A stretch of 64,000 bases of DNA. Source: Nocardia neocaledoniensis. GTDB taxonomy: Bacteria; Actinomycetota; Actinomycetes; Mycobacteriales; Mycobacteriaceae. Made by a program: the position numbers and the translations under genes. The notes under the pieces are model-generated. The model was not told where the DNA came from, searched no databases, and saw nothing but the letters and a program-made list of their open reading frames with translations. Positions 26,478 to 34,468 of the stretch are shown here, one piece after another. Positions within the stretch are counted from its first letter, which is position 1. Each line of letters starts with the position of its first letter. The DNA lies in contig NZ_QGTL01000008.1 in the NCBI RefSeq assembly GCF_003182135.1, forward strand, positions 62,001 through 126,000, read 5' to 3'.

Positions 26478-28529
26478 ATGACCGGCGGGCACGCCGGGGC
26501 GGTGCGCACCCGGGCCGAGAGTCGTTCCACCCCTTCGGCATACCGCGACGACCTGGACGGCCTGCGCGGACTGGCGATCGCGCTCGTGGTCGTCTTCCAC
26601 GTGTGGTTCGGCCGGGTCTCCGGTGGCGTCGACGTGTTCCTGGTGCTGTCGGGCTTCTTCTTCACGGGCTTGGTGCTGCGGCGAGCCGAGCGCGCGGGTT
26701 CGCCGTGGGTGTGGACGGTGGTGCGGCGGACCGCGCGGCGGTTGGTGCCCGCGATGGCGGTGGTGCTCGCCGCGGTCGTCGCGGCCACGATCGCGTGGCA
26801 GCCCTATACGCAGTGGTCGTCCACGGCTGCACAGGTTCTCGCGTCGATGCTGTATTTCCAGAACTGGCAGCTGGCGTGGACGTGGTCGGACTATCTCGCC
26901 GCCGACCCGTCGGTCAGCCCACTGCAGCACCTGTGGTCGATGTCGGTGCAGGGCCAGTTCTATGTGGCCGTCCTGCTGGCCGTGGCGGTGCTCGCCTGGT
27001 TGTGCGGCCGGATCGATCGCACCCGGCTCGTGCTCGGTGCGGTCGTCGTCGCGGCCGGGCTCGCCTCGTTCGGCTACGCGGCGTCGGGCACCGCAACACA
27101 CCAGGGCTGGAACTACTACGACACGTTCGCCCGCGCCTGGGAGCTGCTCGCCGGCGCCGGACTCGCCGTCCTCGCGCCCCATGTCGTCCCCGCGCGCTGG
27201 GTCCGTGGCGTGCTGGCCGCGGCCGGGCTCGCGGGCGTGGTGCTCTGCGGCTGGCTGATCGTCGACGGCGCCAATCACTTTCCCGGACCGGCCGCGCTGC
27301 TGCCCGTCGCCGCCACCGCGGCGGTGATCCTGTCTGCCGCCCACCTGCCGCCCGCCGACCGGCCGTGGCCCAACCGGATGCTGGCGCATCCGGTCATGCG
27401 GTGGCTCGGCGACCACGCCTATCCCCTCTACCTGTGGCACTGGCCGATCCTGATCTTCTTCCTCGCCGAAAGCGGCAGCGCGCACGCGGATCTCGCCGAG
27501 GGCAGCGCGGTGATCGCAATCTCGCTCGTGCTGGCCTGGCTCACCCACCGCTTGGTCGAACGCCCGCTGCGACGCGGGGTGGCGACTCGTCCGGTCTGGG
27601 TCGTGGTGGGGCTGCTGCTCGCCGCCACGACCGCGATCACCGTCGGCTGGCAGGGTGCCCTGCGCGTGAGCCCGGCCGCGGCGGCCGAAACGCAGAATCC
27701 GCAGCGGTATCCCGGCGCCGAGGCCCTGGCCTCGGGAGTGCCCACCTCGGTGGAACCGTTGCGGCCCACCCTGTTCGAGGCGGCCGCCGACGTCCCACCG
27801 CCCACCCGGGACGGCTGCATCGCGGACTGGGACACCCGCGAAGTCGTCACCTGCGCTTACGGCGACCCCGCCGCCGAACGCACCCTCGCACTCGTCGGCA
27901 GCTCCCACGCCGAGCACTGGCTCCCGGCCCTGCAGGTCCTCGCCGAGGAGCACGCGTTCCGTGTCCAGGTGTATCTGAAGATGGGTTGTCCGCTCACGAT
28001 GGCCGTCGACGCGCTGTACATGGGCGAGCCGAACCCGGACTGCCGGGACTGGTCGGCCGAGGTGATCGACCGCCTCGGCGCCGAACGTCCCGACTGGGTG
28101 TTCACCACCGGCACCCGGCCCCGCGACGAGGGCGGCGACGAGACCCCCGACGACTACCTCGCCGTGTGGTCGGCGCTGTCGGACCGCGGCCTCAACGTGG
28201 TCGCGGTCCGGGATACACCCTGGCTACGCCGCGGCACCGTCCGCTACAAGGCCACCGACTGCCTGGCGGCCGGCGGCGACCGCGTCACCTGCGGCATGCG
28301 CCGCGAAGACGCCCTCTCCCCGGTCAACCCCGCCCTCGCCCCGAGCTCGGCCTTCCCCAGCGTCTTCCCCATCGACCTGTCCGACGCGGTCTGCGAACCC
28401 ACCCTCTGCTCGGTAGCCGAGGGCAACATCCTCATCTACCACGACGAACACCACCTCACCGCCAGCTACTCCCGCTCCCTCGCAGGCCCACTGGGGCGAG
28501 CCCTCCAGCCGATCCTCGGCTGGTGGTAG
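26478..28529 (+). CDS. Surface O-acyltransferase with SGNH domain (OafA/YrhL type)
   Basis: A 683-residue fusion. The N-terminal acyltransferase-3 membrane domain (about 1-380, ten or so helices) has catalytic His in ALVVVFHVWFG and GGVDVFLVLSGFF. The C-terminal extracytoplasmic SGNH hydrolase-like domain (about 420-680) has nucleophile motif LVGSSHAEHW and catalytic DxxH-like YHDEHHLTASY. These enzymes move acetyl or other acyl groups from cytosolic donors to exported sugars or peptidoglycan. A GGAG site precedes ATG 26478. Confidence 0.9.
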   Translation: MTGGHAGAVRTRAESRSTPSAYRDDLDGLRGLAIALVVVFHVWFGRVSGGVDVFLVLSGFFFTGLVLRRAERAGSPWVWTVVRRTARRLVPAMAVVLAAVVAATIAWQPYTQWSSTAAQVLASMLYFQNWQLAWTWSDYLAADPSVSPLQHLWSMSVQGQFYVAVLLAVAVLAWLCGRIDRTRLVLGAVVVAAGLASFGYAASGTATHQGWNYYDTFARAWELLAGAGLAVLAPHVVPARWVRGVLAAAGLAGVVLCGWLIVDGANHFPGPAALLPVAATAAVILSAAHLPPADRPWPNRMLAHPVMRWLGDHAYPLYLWHWPILIFFLAESGSAHADLAEGSAVIAISLVLAWLTHRLVERPLRRGVATRPVWVVVGLLLAATTAITVGWQGALRVSPAAAAETQNPQRYPGAEALASGVPTSVEPLRPTLFEAAADVPPPTRDGCIADWDTREVVTCAYGDPAAERTLALVGSSHAEHWLPALQVLAEEHAFRVQVYLKMGCPLTMAVDALYMGEPNPDCRDWSAEVIDRLGAERPDWVFTTGTRPRDEGGDETPDDYLAVWSALSDRGLNVVAVRDTPWLRRGTVRYKATDCLAAGGDRVTCGMRREDALSPVNPALAPSSAFPSVFPIDLSDAVCEPTLCSVAEGNILIYHDEHHLTASYSRSLAGPLGRALQPILGWW

Positions 28530-28561
28530 CGGCAGCACACAACCGGCGGGAGAAACCGAAC

Positions 28562-29035
28562 ATGGCGCTGGACTACATGATCGCGATCGCGACAGACCGA
28601 AGCGCGGCCGAAATCGCCACCTCGGTCGACGCGCTCGCTGTCCCGAGAATGATTTCTGCCGGCGTGGGTGCGGAGAGCCTCCTCGACGGCGTCGCGGCTC
28701 GGCGTGGACTCTATCTTCGCGTCAGCGCCACCCGGTCTCCTGCGTGGGGTGACCCGGTGGAAGACGGATTCGGGATCCGGCCGACAGTGTCGATCTTCTT
28801 CCGGCTGAACAAGACCGAAGCCCTGCACGACCAGGTCACCGACGTGGTATTCGTCGCGACCGAGCTGTTCGCCGCCATGCCTTGCGACATGATCGTCTAT
28901 TTCCTGGAATCCGGCGACGTCTGGGCAATTCGCCGCTCCGGCAGACTCGAAATACATTCCGCGTCCTCGATGTGGACACCGGAGCGCAGGTCGATGATCC
29001 GCCAACCGTACAACGAGATGTCGTACCGCCTGTAA
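28562..29035 (+). CDS. SitI3-like immunity family protein
   Basis: A 157-residue soluble protein. From memory, its pattern (MALDYxxxIATD.., LYLRVSA, FGIRPTVSIFFRLNK, PCDMIVYFLESGDVWAIRRSGRLEIHSASSMWTPERRSM) matches SitI3-family proteins, named for a Myxococcus contact-dependent toxin immunity protein and frequent as orphans in Nocardia. GGGAGAAA precedes the ATG. No toxin gene is adjacent. The upstream gene modifies the cell surface, so a defensive orphan immunity role is plausible but inferred. Confidence 0.6.
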   Translation: MALDYMIAIATDRSAAEIATSVDALAVPRMISAGVGAESLLDGVAARRGLYLRVSATRSPAWGDPVEDGFGIRPTVSIFFRLNKTEALHDQVTDVVFVATELFAAMPCDMIVYFLESGDVWAIRRSGRLEIHSASSMWTPERRSMIRQPYNEMSYRL

Positions 29036-29120
29036 CGGTGTCTCGCTCGGGTGGGTGGTTCGAGCGACGAGGACGGCGGAGTTCTTGCTGATCGCTCGCG
29101 CCGTGCTTACCTTGTCTGGC

Positions 29121-29564
29121 ATGGCGTTGATCGATATCGAGAATCTGCCCGCGACGACGTCCGGGGTCTTGCGACGGCGTGCTCAGGCGGCGGGGGTTCC
29201 GGTGCGGCAGTACGTGCGTCGAGAGCTGGTCACGTTGGCAGCCCGGCAGGCACCCATCGACGCGGTGGTGCGGTTCCTCGCCGAAGAGCGACCCGAGCGG
29301 GCCGCGGCCGAGGTCGATACGGGAGCTCTGGCCATGATCAACGTCTACGACCTGCCTGCTGAGGTCTGGAGTGTGTTCGATGCCCGCGCCGCGGCCGCGG
29401 GGATGCCGCTGAGCGACTACGTGCGCGAAGAACTGATCACCTCGGCCCGTCGCGGCACTGTCGACGACGCGGTCCTGGAGATTCGCGAGGCCCTGGGTGA
29501 CGGCGATCTGCCTCTCGACATGGAAGCCGTCGTCGCGTCGGTCCGATACGCCCGCGGTTTGTAG
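29121..29564 (+). CDS. Tandem ribbon-helix-helix antitoxin-like protein
   Basis: A 147-residue protein made of two copies of a FitA/VapB-like module: IDIENLPATTSGVLRRRAQAAGVPVRQYVRRELVTLA (about 3-40) and INVYDLPAEVWSVFDARAAAAGMPLSDYVREELITSA (about 73-110), each followed by a helix. Single modules normally dimerise to bind DNA; here the pair is covalent. No PIN/VapC toxin is adjacent on either side. It starts at MALIDIENLP (29121); the upstream extension is unsupported. It may be an orphan regulator or immunity relic. Confidence 0.7.
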   Translation: MALIDIENLPATTSGVLRRRAQAAGVPVRQYVRRELVTLAARQAPIDAVVRFLAEERPERAAAEVDTGALAMINVYDLPAEVWSVFDARAAAAGMPLSDYVREELITSARRGTVDDAVLEIREALGDGDLPLDMEAVVASVRYARGL

Positions 29565-29663
29565 CGGCAGACACTGCTTCGCCGATCGACGGGAAGGCCT
29601 GTCAGCCATCCTGTGGTCCCGCCACCGTGGATCGGCCCACTCCGTTCGGCTTGCCGGCTCGTA

Positions 29664-30734
29664 CTAGCCGCGCGGTGAAGTCGGTGGTGTCGCTGTGGAG
29701 GCGGTGATCTGGAATTGCCTGGGCGTCAACCCCTTCCAGCGTTTGAAGGCGTGGATGAAGCTCGCGGATTCGGCGTAGCCGAGGCGGATGGCCACGTCGT
29801 GAACCGAGAGCGCGCCGGTGCTGAGCATCTGTTCGGCGAGTGTCTCGCGGACCTCGTCGCGCAGGATTTGATAGCTGGTGCCCGCTTCGCCGAGTCGTCG
29901 GCGCATGGTCCGGGTGCTGAGGTGGAGTGCGCGGGCGACCTCGTCTGGCCCTGTCGCGTCCAGGTCGACGTGGGTGAGCAGGTCTCTTACCCGGGCCGCG
30001 ACGCCGTGGCGGTGTCGGCGTGCGGCGACGAGTTGCCTGCACTGCTCTTCGCATTGGGCGAGCGTGCGTGGATCGGCTCGGGGGAGCGGCTGGGTGAGCA
30101 GGCTCGGGTCGAACGCGACGATGTTCTCGGGCCGGTCGAAGATCGGTAGCTGGTGGAACACGTCCTCGAACGACGTAGGCGAGGCCGGTGGCGGGCGGCG
30201 GATCTCGACTCGCGCCGGGGAGAACTCGCCGGGGAAGAGGTCTTCGATCACGGTGAGGATGGCCGCCGCGTCGCGTTCGAGAAGGAATTGTCGTGCCGGT
30301 GCGGGAAGGGCGCTGTCGTCGAGTCGCACGATCACCTCGGCCTCGGACACCTCGACGCGGGGAACGCAGAAGGCGAAGGTCAGGTCGAAGTAGCGGAGAA
30401 AGAAGGACAGGGCGTCGCCCAGGGTAGGGCTGGCCAGGCAGGCGAATCCGAAGATGCCGAATGTGGTCGTGCGGTATCTACGGCCGAGGTCGAGTCCGGG
30501 ATGGTCTTCCCCGGTGAGCGCGGTGGCCAGATTGGTGGCGACGGCGAGTTCCTGTGCCGCCGAAACCTGCACGTGCGGGTCGGCGAGGTGGGCCGCGGTG
30601 AGTCCTGAGCCGTCGAGTGTCTGCTCGAGGGAGAGTCCGCGGTCGCGGCCGAACTGGGACATCAGGGCGACGCTGGCAGCCGACCGGGGGAACAGGTGAT
30701 TGGAAACCGCTGCGGCCGGGATGGATCCCGTCAT
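29664..30734 (-). CDS. AraC family regulator (OruR/ArgR-like arabinose-binding domain)
   Basis: A 356-residue protein. The N-terminal half is the AraC_binding_2-type sensor domain (DPHVQVSAAQELAVATNLATAL..GRRYRTTTFGIFGFACLASPTL). The C-terminal double helix-turn-helix is DEVARALHLSTRTMRRRLGEAGTSYQILRDEVRE..AIRLGYAESASFIHAFKRWKGLTPRQF. It is divergent from the flavin monooxygenase gene and very likely its activator. Confidence 0.9.
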   Translation of the reverse strand: MTGSIPAAAVSNHLFPRSAASVALMSQFGRDRGLSLEQTLDGSGLTAAHLADPHVQVSAAQELAVATNLATALTGEDHPGLDLGRRYRTTTFGIFGFACLASPTLGDALSFFLRYFDLTFAFCVPRVEVSEAEVIVRLDDSALPAPARQFLLERDAAAILTVIEDLFPGEFSPARVEIRRPPPASPTSFEDVFHQLPIFDRPENIVAFDPSLLTQPLPRADPRTLAQCEEQCRQLVAARRHRHGVAARVRDLLTHVDLDATGPDEVARALHLSTRTMRRRLGEAGTSYQILRDEVRETLAEQMLSTGALSVHDVAIRLGYAESASFIHAFKRWKGLTPRQFQITASTATPPTSPRG

Positions 30735-30837
30735 GACCAGCGAGTTTACAAACCCGCCGAAGGTTTGGCCAAAATTGTCAATTCTCTGGCCGCGTGGATC
30801 TACGTCGCGCGATGGTCCGTGGTTAGCGTCGAGGACC

Positions 30838-32352
30838 ATGCGAGACGGGACAACAAGCGTGGCGGACACGGTATCGGTGGCCATCGTCGGTGCGGGGTTC
30901 GCCGGACTGGCGATGGCCAATGAGCTGCTGCGGGCGGGGATCAGCGACTTCGTGATCCTGGAGAAGGCGGATCGGGCGGGCGGGGTGTGGCGCGAGAACA
31001 CCTATCCAGGCGCCGCCTGCGATGTGCCCTCGCCGTATTACTCGTTTTCCTACGCTCCGAAGCCGGACTGGACAAGGCGCTATGCCGGTCAGGCGCAGAT
31101 CGAGAGCTACCTGACCGATATCGCGTCCAGACCCGATCTGCGGAACCGGATTCGGTACGGCGTGGACGTGACAGCCGCCCGGTTCGAGGAGTCCGAGGGG
31201 CTGTGGGTCCTGTCCACCGCCGACGGCGGTTCGGTACGAGCTCGGGTGTTCGTGCCGGCGACGGGGCAGCTGTCTCGTCCGGCATGGCCCGATATCGCGG
31301 GACGCGAGCGCTTCGAGGGCACGTCCTTTCATTCGGCGCAGTGGCGTCATGAAGTGGACCTGCGGGGACGGCGGGTAGCGGTGATCGGCGCGGGCGCTAG
31401 CGTCATCCAGTTCGTGCCGCGGATTCGACCGCAGGTGGCGCAGTTGACTCTGTTCCAGCGTTCGGCGCCCTACATCCTGCCCAAACCCGACGGTGAGTAC
31501 CGATCGATCCATCACTCCGCTTTCCGGCGGCTGCCGCTGCTGCAAAAGCTCGAACGCGGCCTGTGGTGGACTCTGGGCGAGGTGTGGACGCTGGGTATCA
31601 CCGGTAACCGGCGGATCAGCGCCGCGGTCGAAGCCGCGGCGAGGTGGCAACTGCGACGGCAGGTGGCCTCGGCGGCCCTGCGGGAAAAGCTGACCCCCGA
31701 TTACCCGATCGGTTGTAAGCGAGTGCTGTTCGCCAACGACTACTACCCGGCTCTCGCCGAGCCCAACGTCGAGGTCGTCACCGAACGCATCGCCGAGATC
31801 ACCGCCGGTGGAATCCGCACCGCCGACGGCGTCGAGCACGTGGTCGACGTGATCATCTACGGCACCGGATTCGCCACCCAGGAGTTCCTCGGACCGATGG
31901 CGGTGCGTGGGCGCGTGGGCCGCGAACTCGGTGCCGCGTGGGCCGAGGGTGCCCGCGCTCATCTGGGCATGACAGTGCCGGGGTTTCCGAACATGTTCGT
32001 CATGTACGGCCCCAACACCAACCTCGGCACCGGTTCGATCATCTACGTGCTCGAATGCCAAGCCCGCTACATCCGCCGAGCGGTCGAGGTGTTGGCGCGA
32101 AACCCGGGTGGGGTTCTGGAGATCCGCGCGGAGGTCGAACAGCGTTACGACGAGGAGATCCAGCGACGCCTCGGCGGCTCGGCGTGGTCGGGTTGTGTGA
32201 GTTGGTACAAATCCGCCTCCGGTCGGATCTCCAGCAACTGGCCGGGTCTGGTCTCGGAGTATTCCCGGCGGACGGCGCTGTTCTCCCTCGCCGACTTCCA
32301 CGCGAGCGCGTTCTCGCGAGAATCCGGTATCACCGAGGCGACATCTTCTTGA
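30838..32352 (+). CDS. Baeyer-Villiger-type flavin monooxygenase
   Basis: A 504-residue FAD/NADPH enzyme. FAD Rossmann motif GAGFAG lies near residue 17, the Baeyer-Villiger fingerprint FEGTSFHSAQWRH matches FxGxxxHxxxW, and the second Rossmann motif is GAGASVIQ. The C-terminal YGPNTNLGTGSIIYVLECQARYI is common to these monooxygenases. They insert oxygen into ketones (cyclic, steroid or long chain) to form esters, and an alpha/beta hydrolase follows that could cleave such an ester. The stop codon lies inside the first 21-bp operator. Confidence 0.88.
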   Translation: MRDGTTSVADTVSVAIVGAGFAGLAMANELLRAGISDFVILEKADRAGGVWRENTYPGAACDVPSPYYSFSYAPKPDWTRRYAGQAQIESYLTDIASRPDLRNRIRYGVDVTAARFEESEGLWVLSTADGGSVRARVFVPATGQLSRPAWPDIAGRERFEGTSFHSAQWRHEVDLRGRRVAVIGAGASVIQFVPRIRPQVAQLTLFQRSAPYILPKPDGEYRSIHHSAFRRLPLLQKLERGLWWTLGEVWTLGITGNRRISAAVEAAARWQLRRQVASAALREKLTPDYPIGCKRVLFANDYYPALAEPNVEVVTERIAEITAGGIRTADGVEHVVDVIIYGTGFATQEFLGPMAVRGRVGRELGAAWAEGARAHLGMTVPGFPNMFVMYGPNTNLGTGSIIYVLECQARYIRRAVEVLARNPGGVLEIRAEVEQRYDEEIQRRLGGSAWSGCVSWYKSASGRISSNWPGLVSEYSRRTALFSLADFHASAFSRESGITEATSS

Positions 32353-32411
32353 CTGGCATTCAAGAAGTGCCTACCGTGGTCGCGACGCCGTTCTTGAGTG
32401 ACGTTCAAGAA
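32346..32411. promoter_or_regulatory. Two identical-plan 21-bp palindromic operators
   Basis: TTCTTGA-N7-TCAAGAA occurs perfectly at 32346-32366 and at 32391-32411, with centres 45 bp apart and 31 bp before the hydrolase ATG. The arms are identical while the 7-bp centres differ, the signature of a dimeric repressor site. The TetR gene at 33589-34149 is the obvious candidate binder (inference). Confidence 0.7.
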
Positions 32412-32441
32412 CGCTGGATTCGCTGAGCGGAAGGACCAAAG

Positions 32442-33548
32442 ATGGCTGACGAGTCGATCGATCGAGGTGAGGCCACCGCGGCGATTCAGCGGCGCGATGT
32501 GGAGTTCCTCTCCGACGGCGTGCCGTGCGCGGCGTGGTTGTACACCACGCCCGGCGCGTCCGGGCCTCGACCGATGGTGATCATGGGGCACGGGCTGGGG
32601 GCGGTGCGGGAGATGCGCCTGGCGGCGTTCGCCGAGCGGTTCGCCGCCAACGGCTGGTCGGTGCTCGTCTTCGACTACCGCCACCTCGGGGCCAGTGGCG
32701 GACAGCCGCGTCAGCTCCTCGACATCGATCGCCAGCTCGCGGACTGGCGTGCCGCTGTGGACTTCGCGCGCACCCTGCCCGAGGTCGATGTCGACCGGAT
32801 CGCGTTGTGGGGCACCTCATTCGGTGGCGGACACGTCCTGCAGGTCGGCAGCGGCAACCCGCGGGTGGCAGCCATCGTCGCGCAATGTCCCTTCACCGAC
32901 GGACCGGCCTCGCTGATCGCACGACTGCGGACCGGGCCGCTGAGCGCTGTCGCGCTGATGGGTGTGGGCATCCTCGACACCGCATTCTCCTGGCTCGGGA
33001 TCAGGCCCGTCCTCATGCCGATGGCCGGAACCTCGTGGATGCCCGCGTTCGTGGCCTCTCCCGACGCCATCGCGGGCGCGTCGGCGCTGTTGCCGCCCGG
33101 CACCCGGTTGTCCCGGCGTTCCAGCGCGCTCCTGGGCAGGTTGCCCTCGGTGCGGGCGCGGCTGTCGAAGAACATCGAACTGACGGTCGCCGACGAACGC
33201 GAGCCCGTCACGACGGTGGGCCGCGACTCGATGTGGGGCGTGCTCCGAGGCCCGGACAACGACTTCGACGCCGCCAACGCACTGGCCGCCCGCTTGGTGT
33301 TGCGGCTACCGCTGTACCGCCCCGGCCGGGCCATGGCCCACTCCAGCGTGCCGACCCTGCTGTGCGTCTGTGACAACGACGCCGCCGCCCCCGCCGAAAC
33401 CACCAAGCTCCGCGCGCGGGGCCTGGCACATGTCCGGGTGCAGACCTACCCCTGCGACCACTTCGACATCTACCTCGGCACCCACTTCGAGGACGCCGTC
33501 CGCGACCAGATCGACTTCCTCACCGAGCGATTCGCCGACGCCACCTGA
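32442..33548 (+). CDS. Alpha/beta hydrolase
   Basis: A 368-residue alpha/beta-hydrolase fold protein: oxyanion region MGHGLGAVREMRL, nucleophile elbow GTSFGG, acid Asp in CDNDAAAP and His in PCDHFDIYLG. The lid region (about 170-280) is long and hydrophobic. It resembles dienelactone-hydrolase/acetyl-xylan-esterase-like proteins. Being next to the monooxygenase, it may hydrolyse its ester product. Shine-Dalgarno GGAAGGA. Controlled by the double operator upstream. Confidence 0.85.
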   Translation: MADESIDRGEATAAIQRRDVEFLSDGVPCAAWLYTTPGASGPRPMVIMGHGLGAVREMRLAAFAERFAANGWSVLVFDYRHLGASGGQPRQLLDIDRQLADWRAAVDFARTLPEVDVDRIALWGTSFGGGHVLQVGSGNPRVAAIVAQCPFTDGPASLIARLRTGPLSAVALMGVGILDTAFSWLGIRPVLMPMAGTSWMPAFVASPDAIAGASALLPPGTRLSRRSSALLGRLPSVRARLSKNIELTVADEREPVTTVGRDSMWGVLRGPDNDFDAANALAARLVLRLPLYRPGRAMAHSSVPTLLCVCDNDAAAPAETTKLRARGLAHVRVQTYPCDHFDIYLGTHFEDAVRDQIDFLTERFADAT

Positions 33549-33566
33549 ATCCGCACGACGCGAAGC

Positions 33567-33605
33567 CGGTAGCCGTCCGCTGAGCACGTCAGCGGGCGGC
33601 TACCG
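33567..33605. terminator. Bidirectional terminator between hydrolase and tetR
   Basis: A 17-bp near-perfect stem from CGGTAGCCG..CGCTGA to TCAGCGG..CGGCTACCG with a 5-nt loop, overlapping the stop of the convergent TetR gene. Confidence 0.75.
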
Positions 33606-34149
33606 CGATTCCGCGGGCGCTCTGGACGAGCGTTTCCATCACCGCGCGCTTGCGCGCGTCGTCGACCGGATGCATCAGAAGTCCCTCGACCACGAACACC
33701 CCGATCGAGGTCATCGCGTCCAACTCGGTGGCGGGGACCCCGATCATGGCGAGATCCGCCCGGAACAAACCCTCGGCCAACGCGTGGAACTGCTCGTGCC
33801 AGTCCCGAACAGCCTCCGATTCCTTCGCACGAGCGTGCACGGTGGTCACCAACCGGCTCACCTGTTCCAACTCGGCGACGACCCAGACCAGTCGATCGAC
33901 GATGTCGGTGTCGAGGACCTCGGCGTACCGGGCCATCGCGTCGGCCAGGACATCCTCCAGCACCGCTGTCAACACCGCGTCCTTGTCACGGAAATACCAG
34001 TACAGCGTGTTCGACACCACCCCGGCGTCCTTGGCGATTCTGCTCACGGGGACCGCGTCGTATCCCAGTTCGGTGAACAACCGCCGCGCGGCGGCGACGA
34101 TCTCGGCGCGCTTCTCCTCCCGATCCCGGGGGCGTCTGTTTCTCGGCAT
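33589..34149 (-). CDS. TetR family regulator
   Basis: A 186-residue protein; helix-turn-helix at about 12-55 (IVAAARRLFTELGYDAVPVSRIAKDAGVVSNTLYWYF). ATG 34149 is used; a GTG directly upstream is also possible. It is convergent with the hydrolase gene, whose promoter carries the two 21-bp palindromes, its likely target together with the end of the monooxygenase unit. Ligand unknown. Confidence 0.88.
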   Translation of the reverse strand: MPRNRRPRDREEKRAEIVAAARRLFTELGYDAVPVSRIAKDAGVVSNTLYWYFRDKDAVLTAVLEDVLADAMARYAEVLDTDIVDRLVWVVAELEQVSRLVTTVHARAKESEAVRDWHEQFHALAEGLFRADLAMIGVPATELDAMTSIGVFVVEGLLMHPVDDARKRAVMETLVQSARGIAVAAR

Positions 34150-34259
34150 CACCAGTCCTGACTCGTCGCGCCGATCAGCGGCCGCCGCCCCGAATCATCG
34201 GAGCGCTCCGGGTCGACAACGGCCCTGACCGAGTATTTCTACTGGTCAGGGCCGTGTTG

Positions 34260-34333
34260 CGCCCCCGGCAGGAATCGAACCTGCGACCTAGGGATTAGAA
34301 GGCCCTTGCTCTATCCAACTGAGCTACGGAGGC
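34260..34333 (-). tRNA. tRNA-Arg (TCT)
   Basis: Cloverleaf on the minus strand: acceptor GCCTCCG/CGGGGGC, D arm AGCTCAGTTGGATAGAGC, anticodon loop CTTCTAA between GGGC and CCCT (anticodon TCT, reading AGA), and T arm GCAGG TTCGATT CCTGC. CCA is not encoded. The acceptor contains one G-U pair. Confidence 0.95.
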
Positions 34334-34468
34334 AGTCCGCATCCACCTTGGCCGAACTCGGCCCCGGTGTCCAGCGCGAAAAGTATAGCGACCGACCAGG
34401 TCGGGAGGCGGGTTGGGAGCGATGCCCCATCGGGGCGGCTCCGAGCAGGCCGAACTACCCTCGTTGGC

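Noticed and set aside
26004..27953. 649-codon minus-strand open frame across gtrA and the acyltransferase
   Set aside because: Antisense shadow rich in Arg/Gly/His; the plus-strand genes carry clear family motifs.
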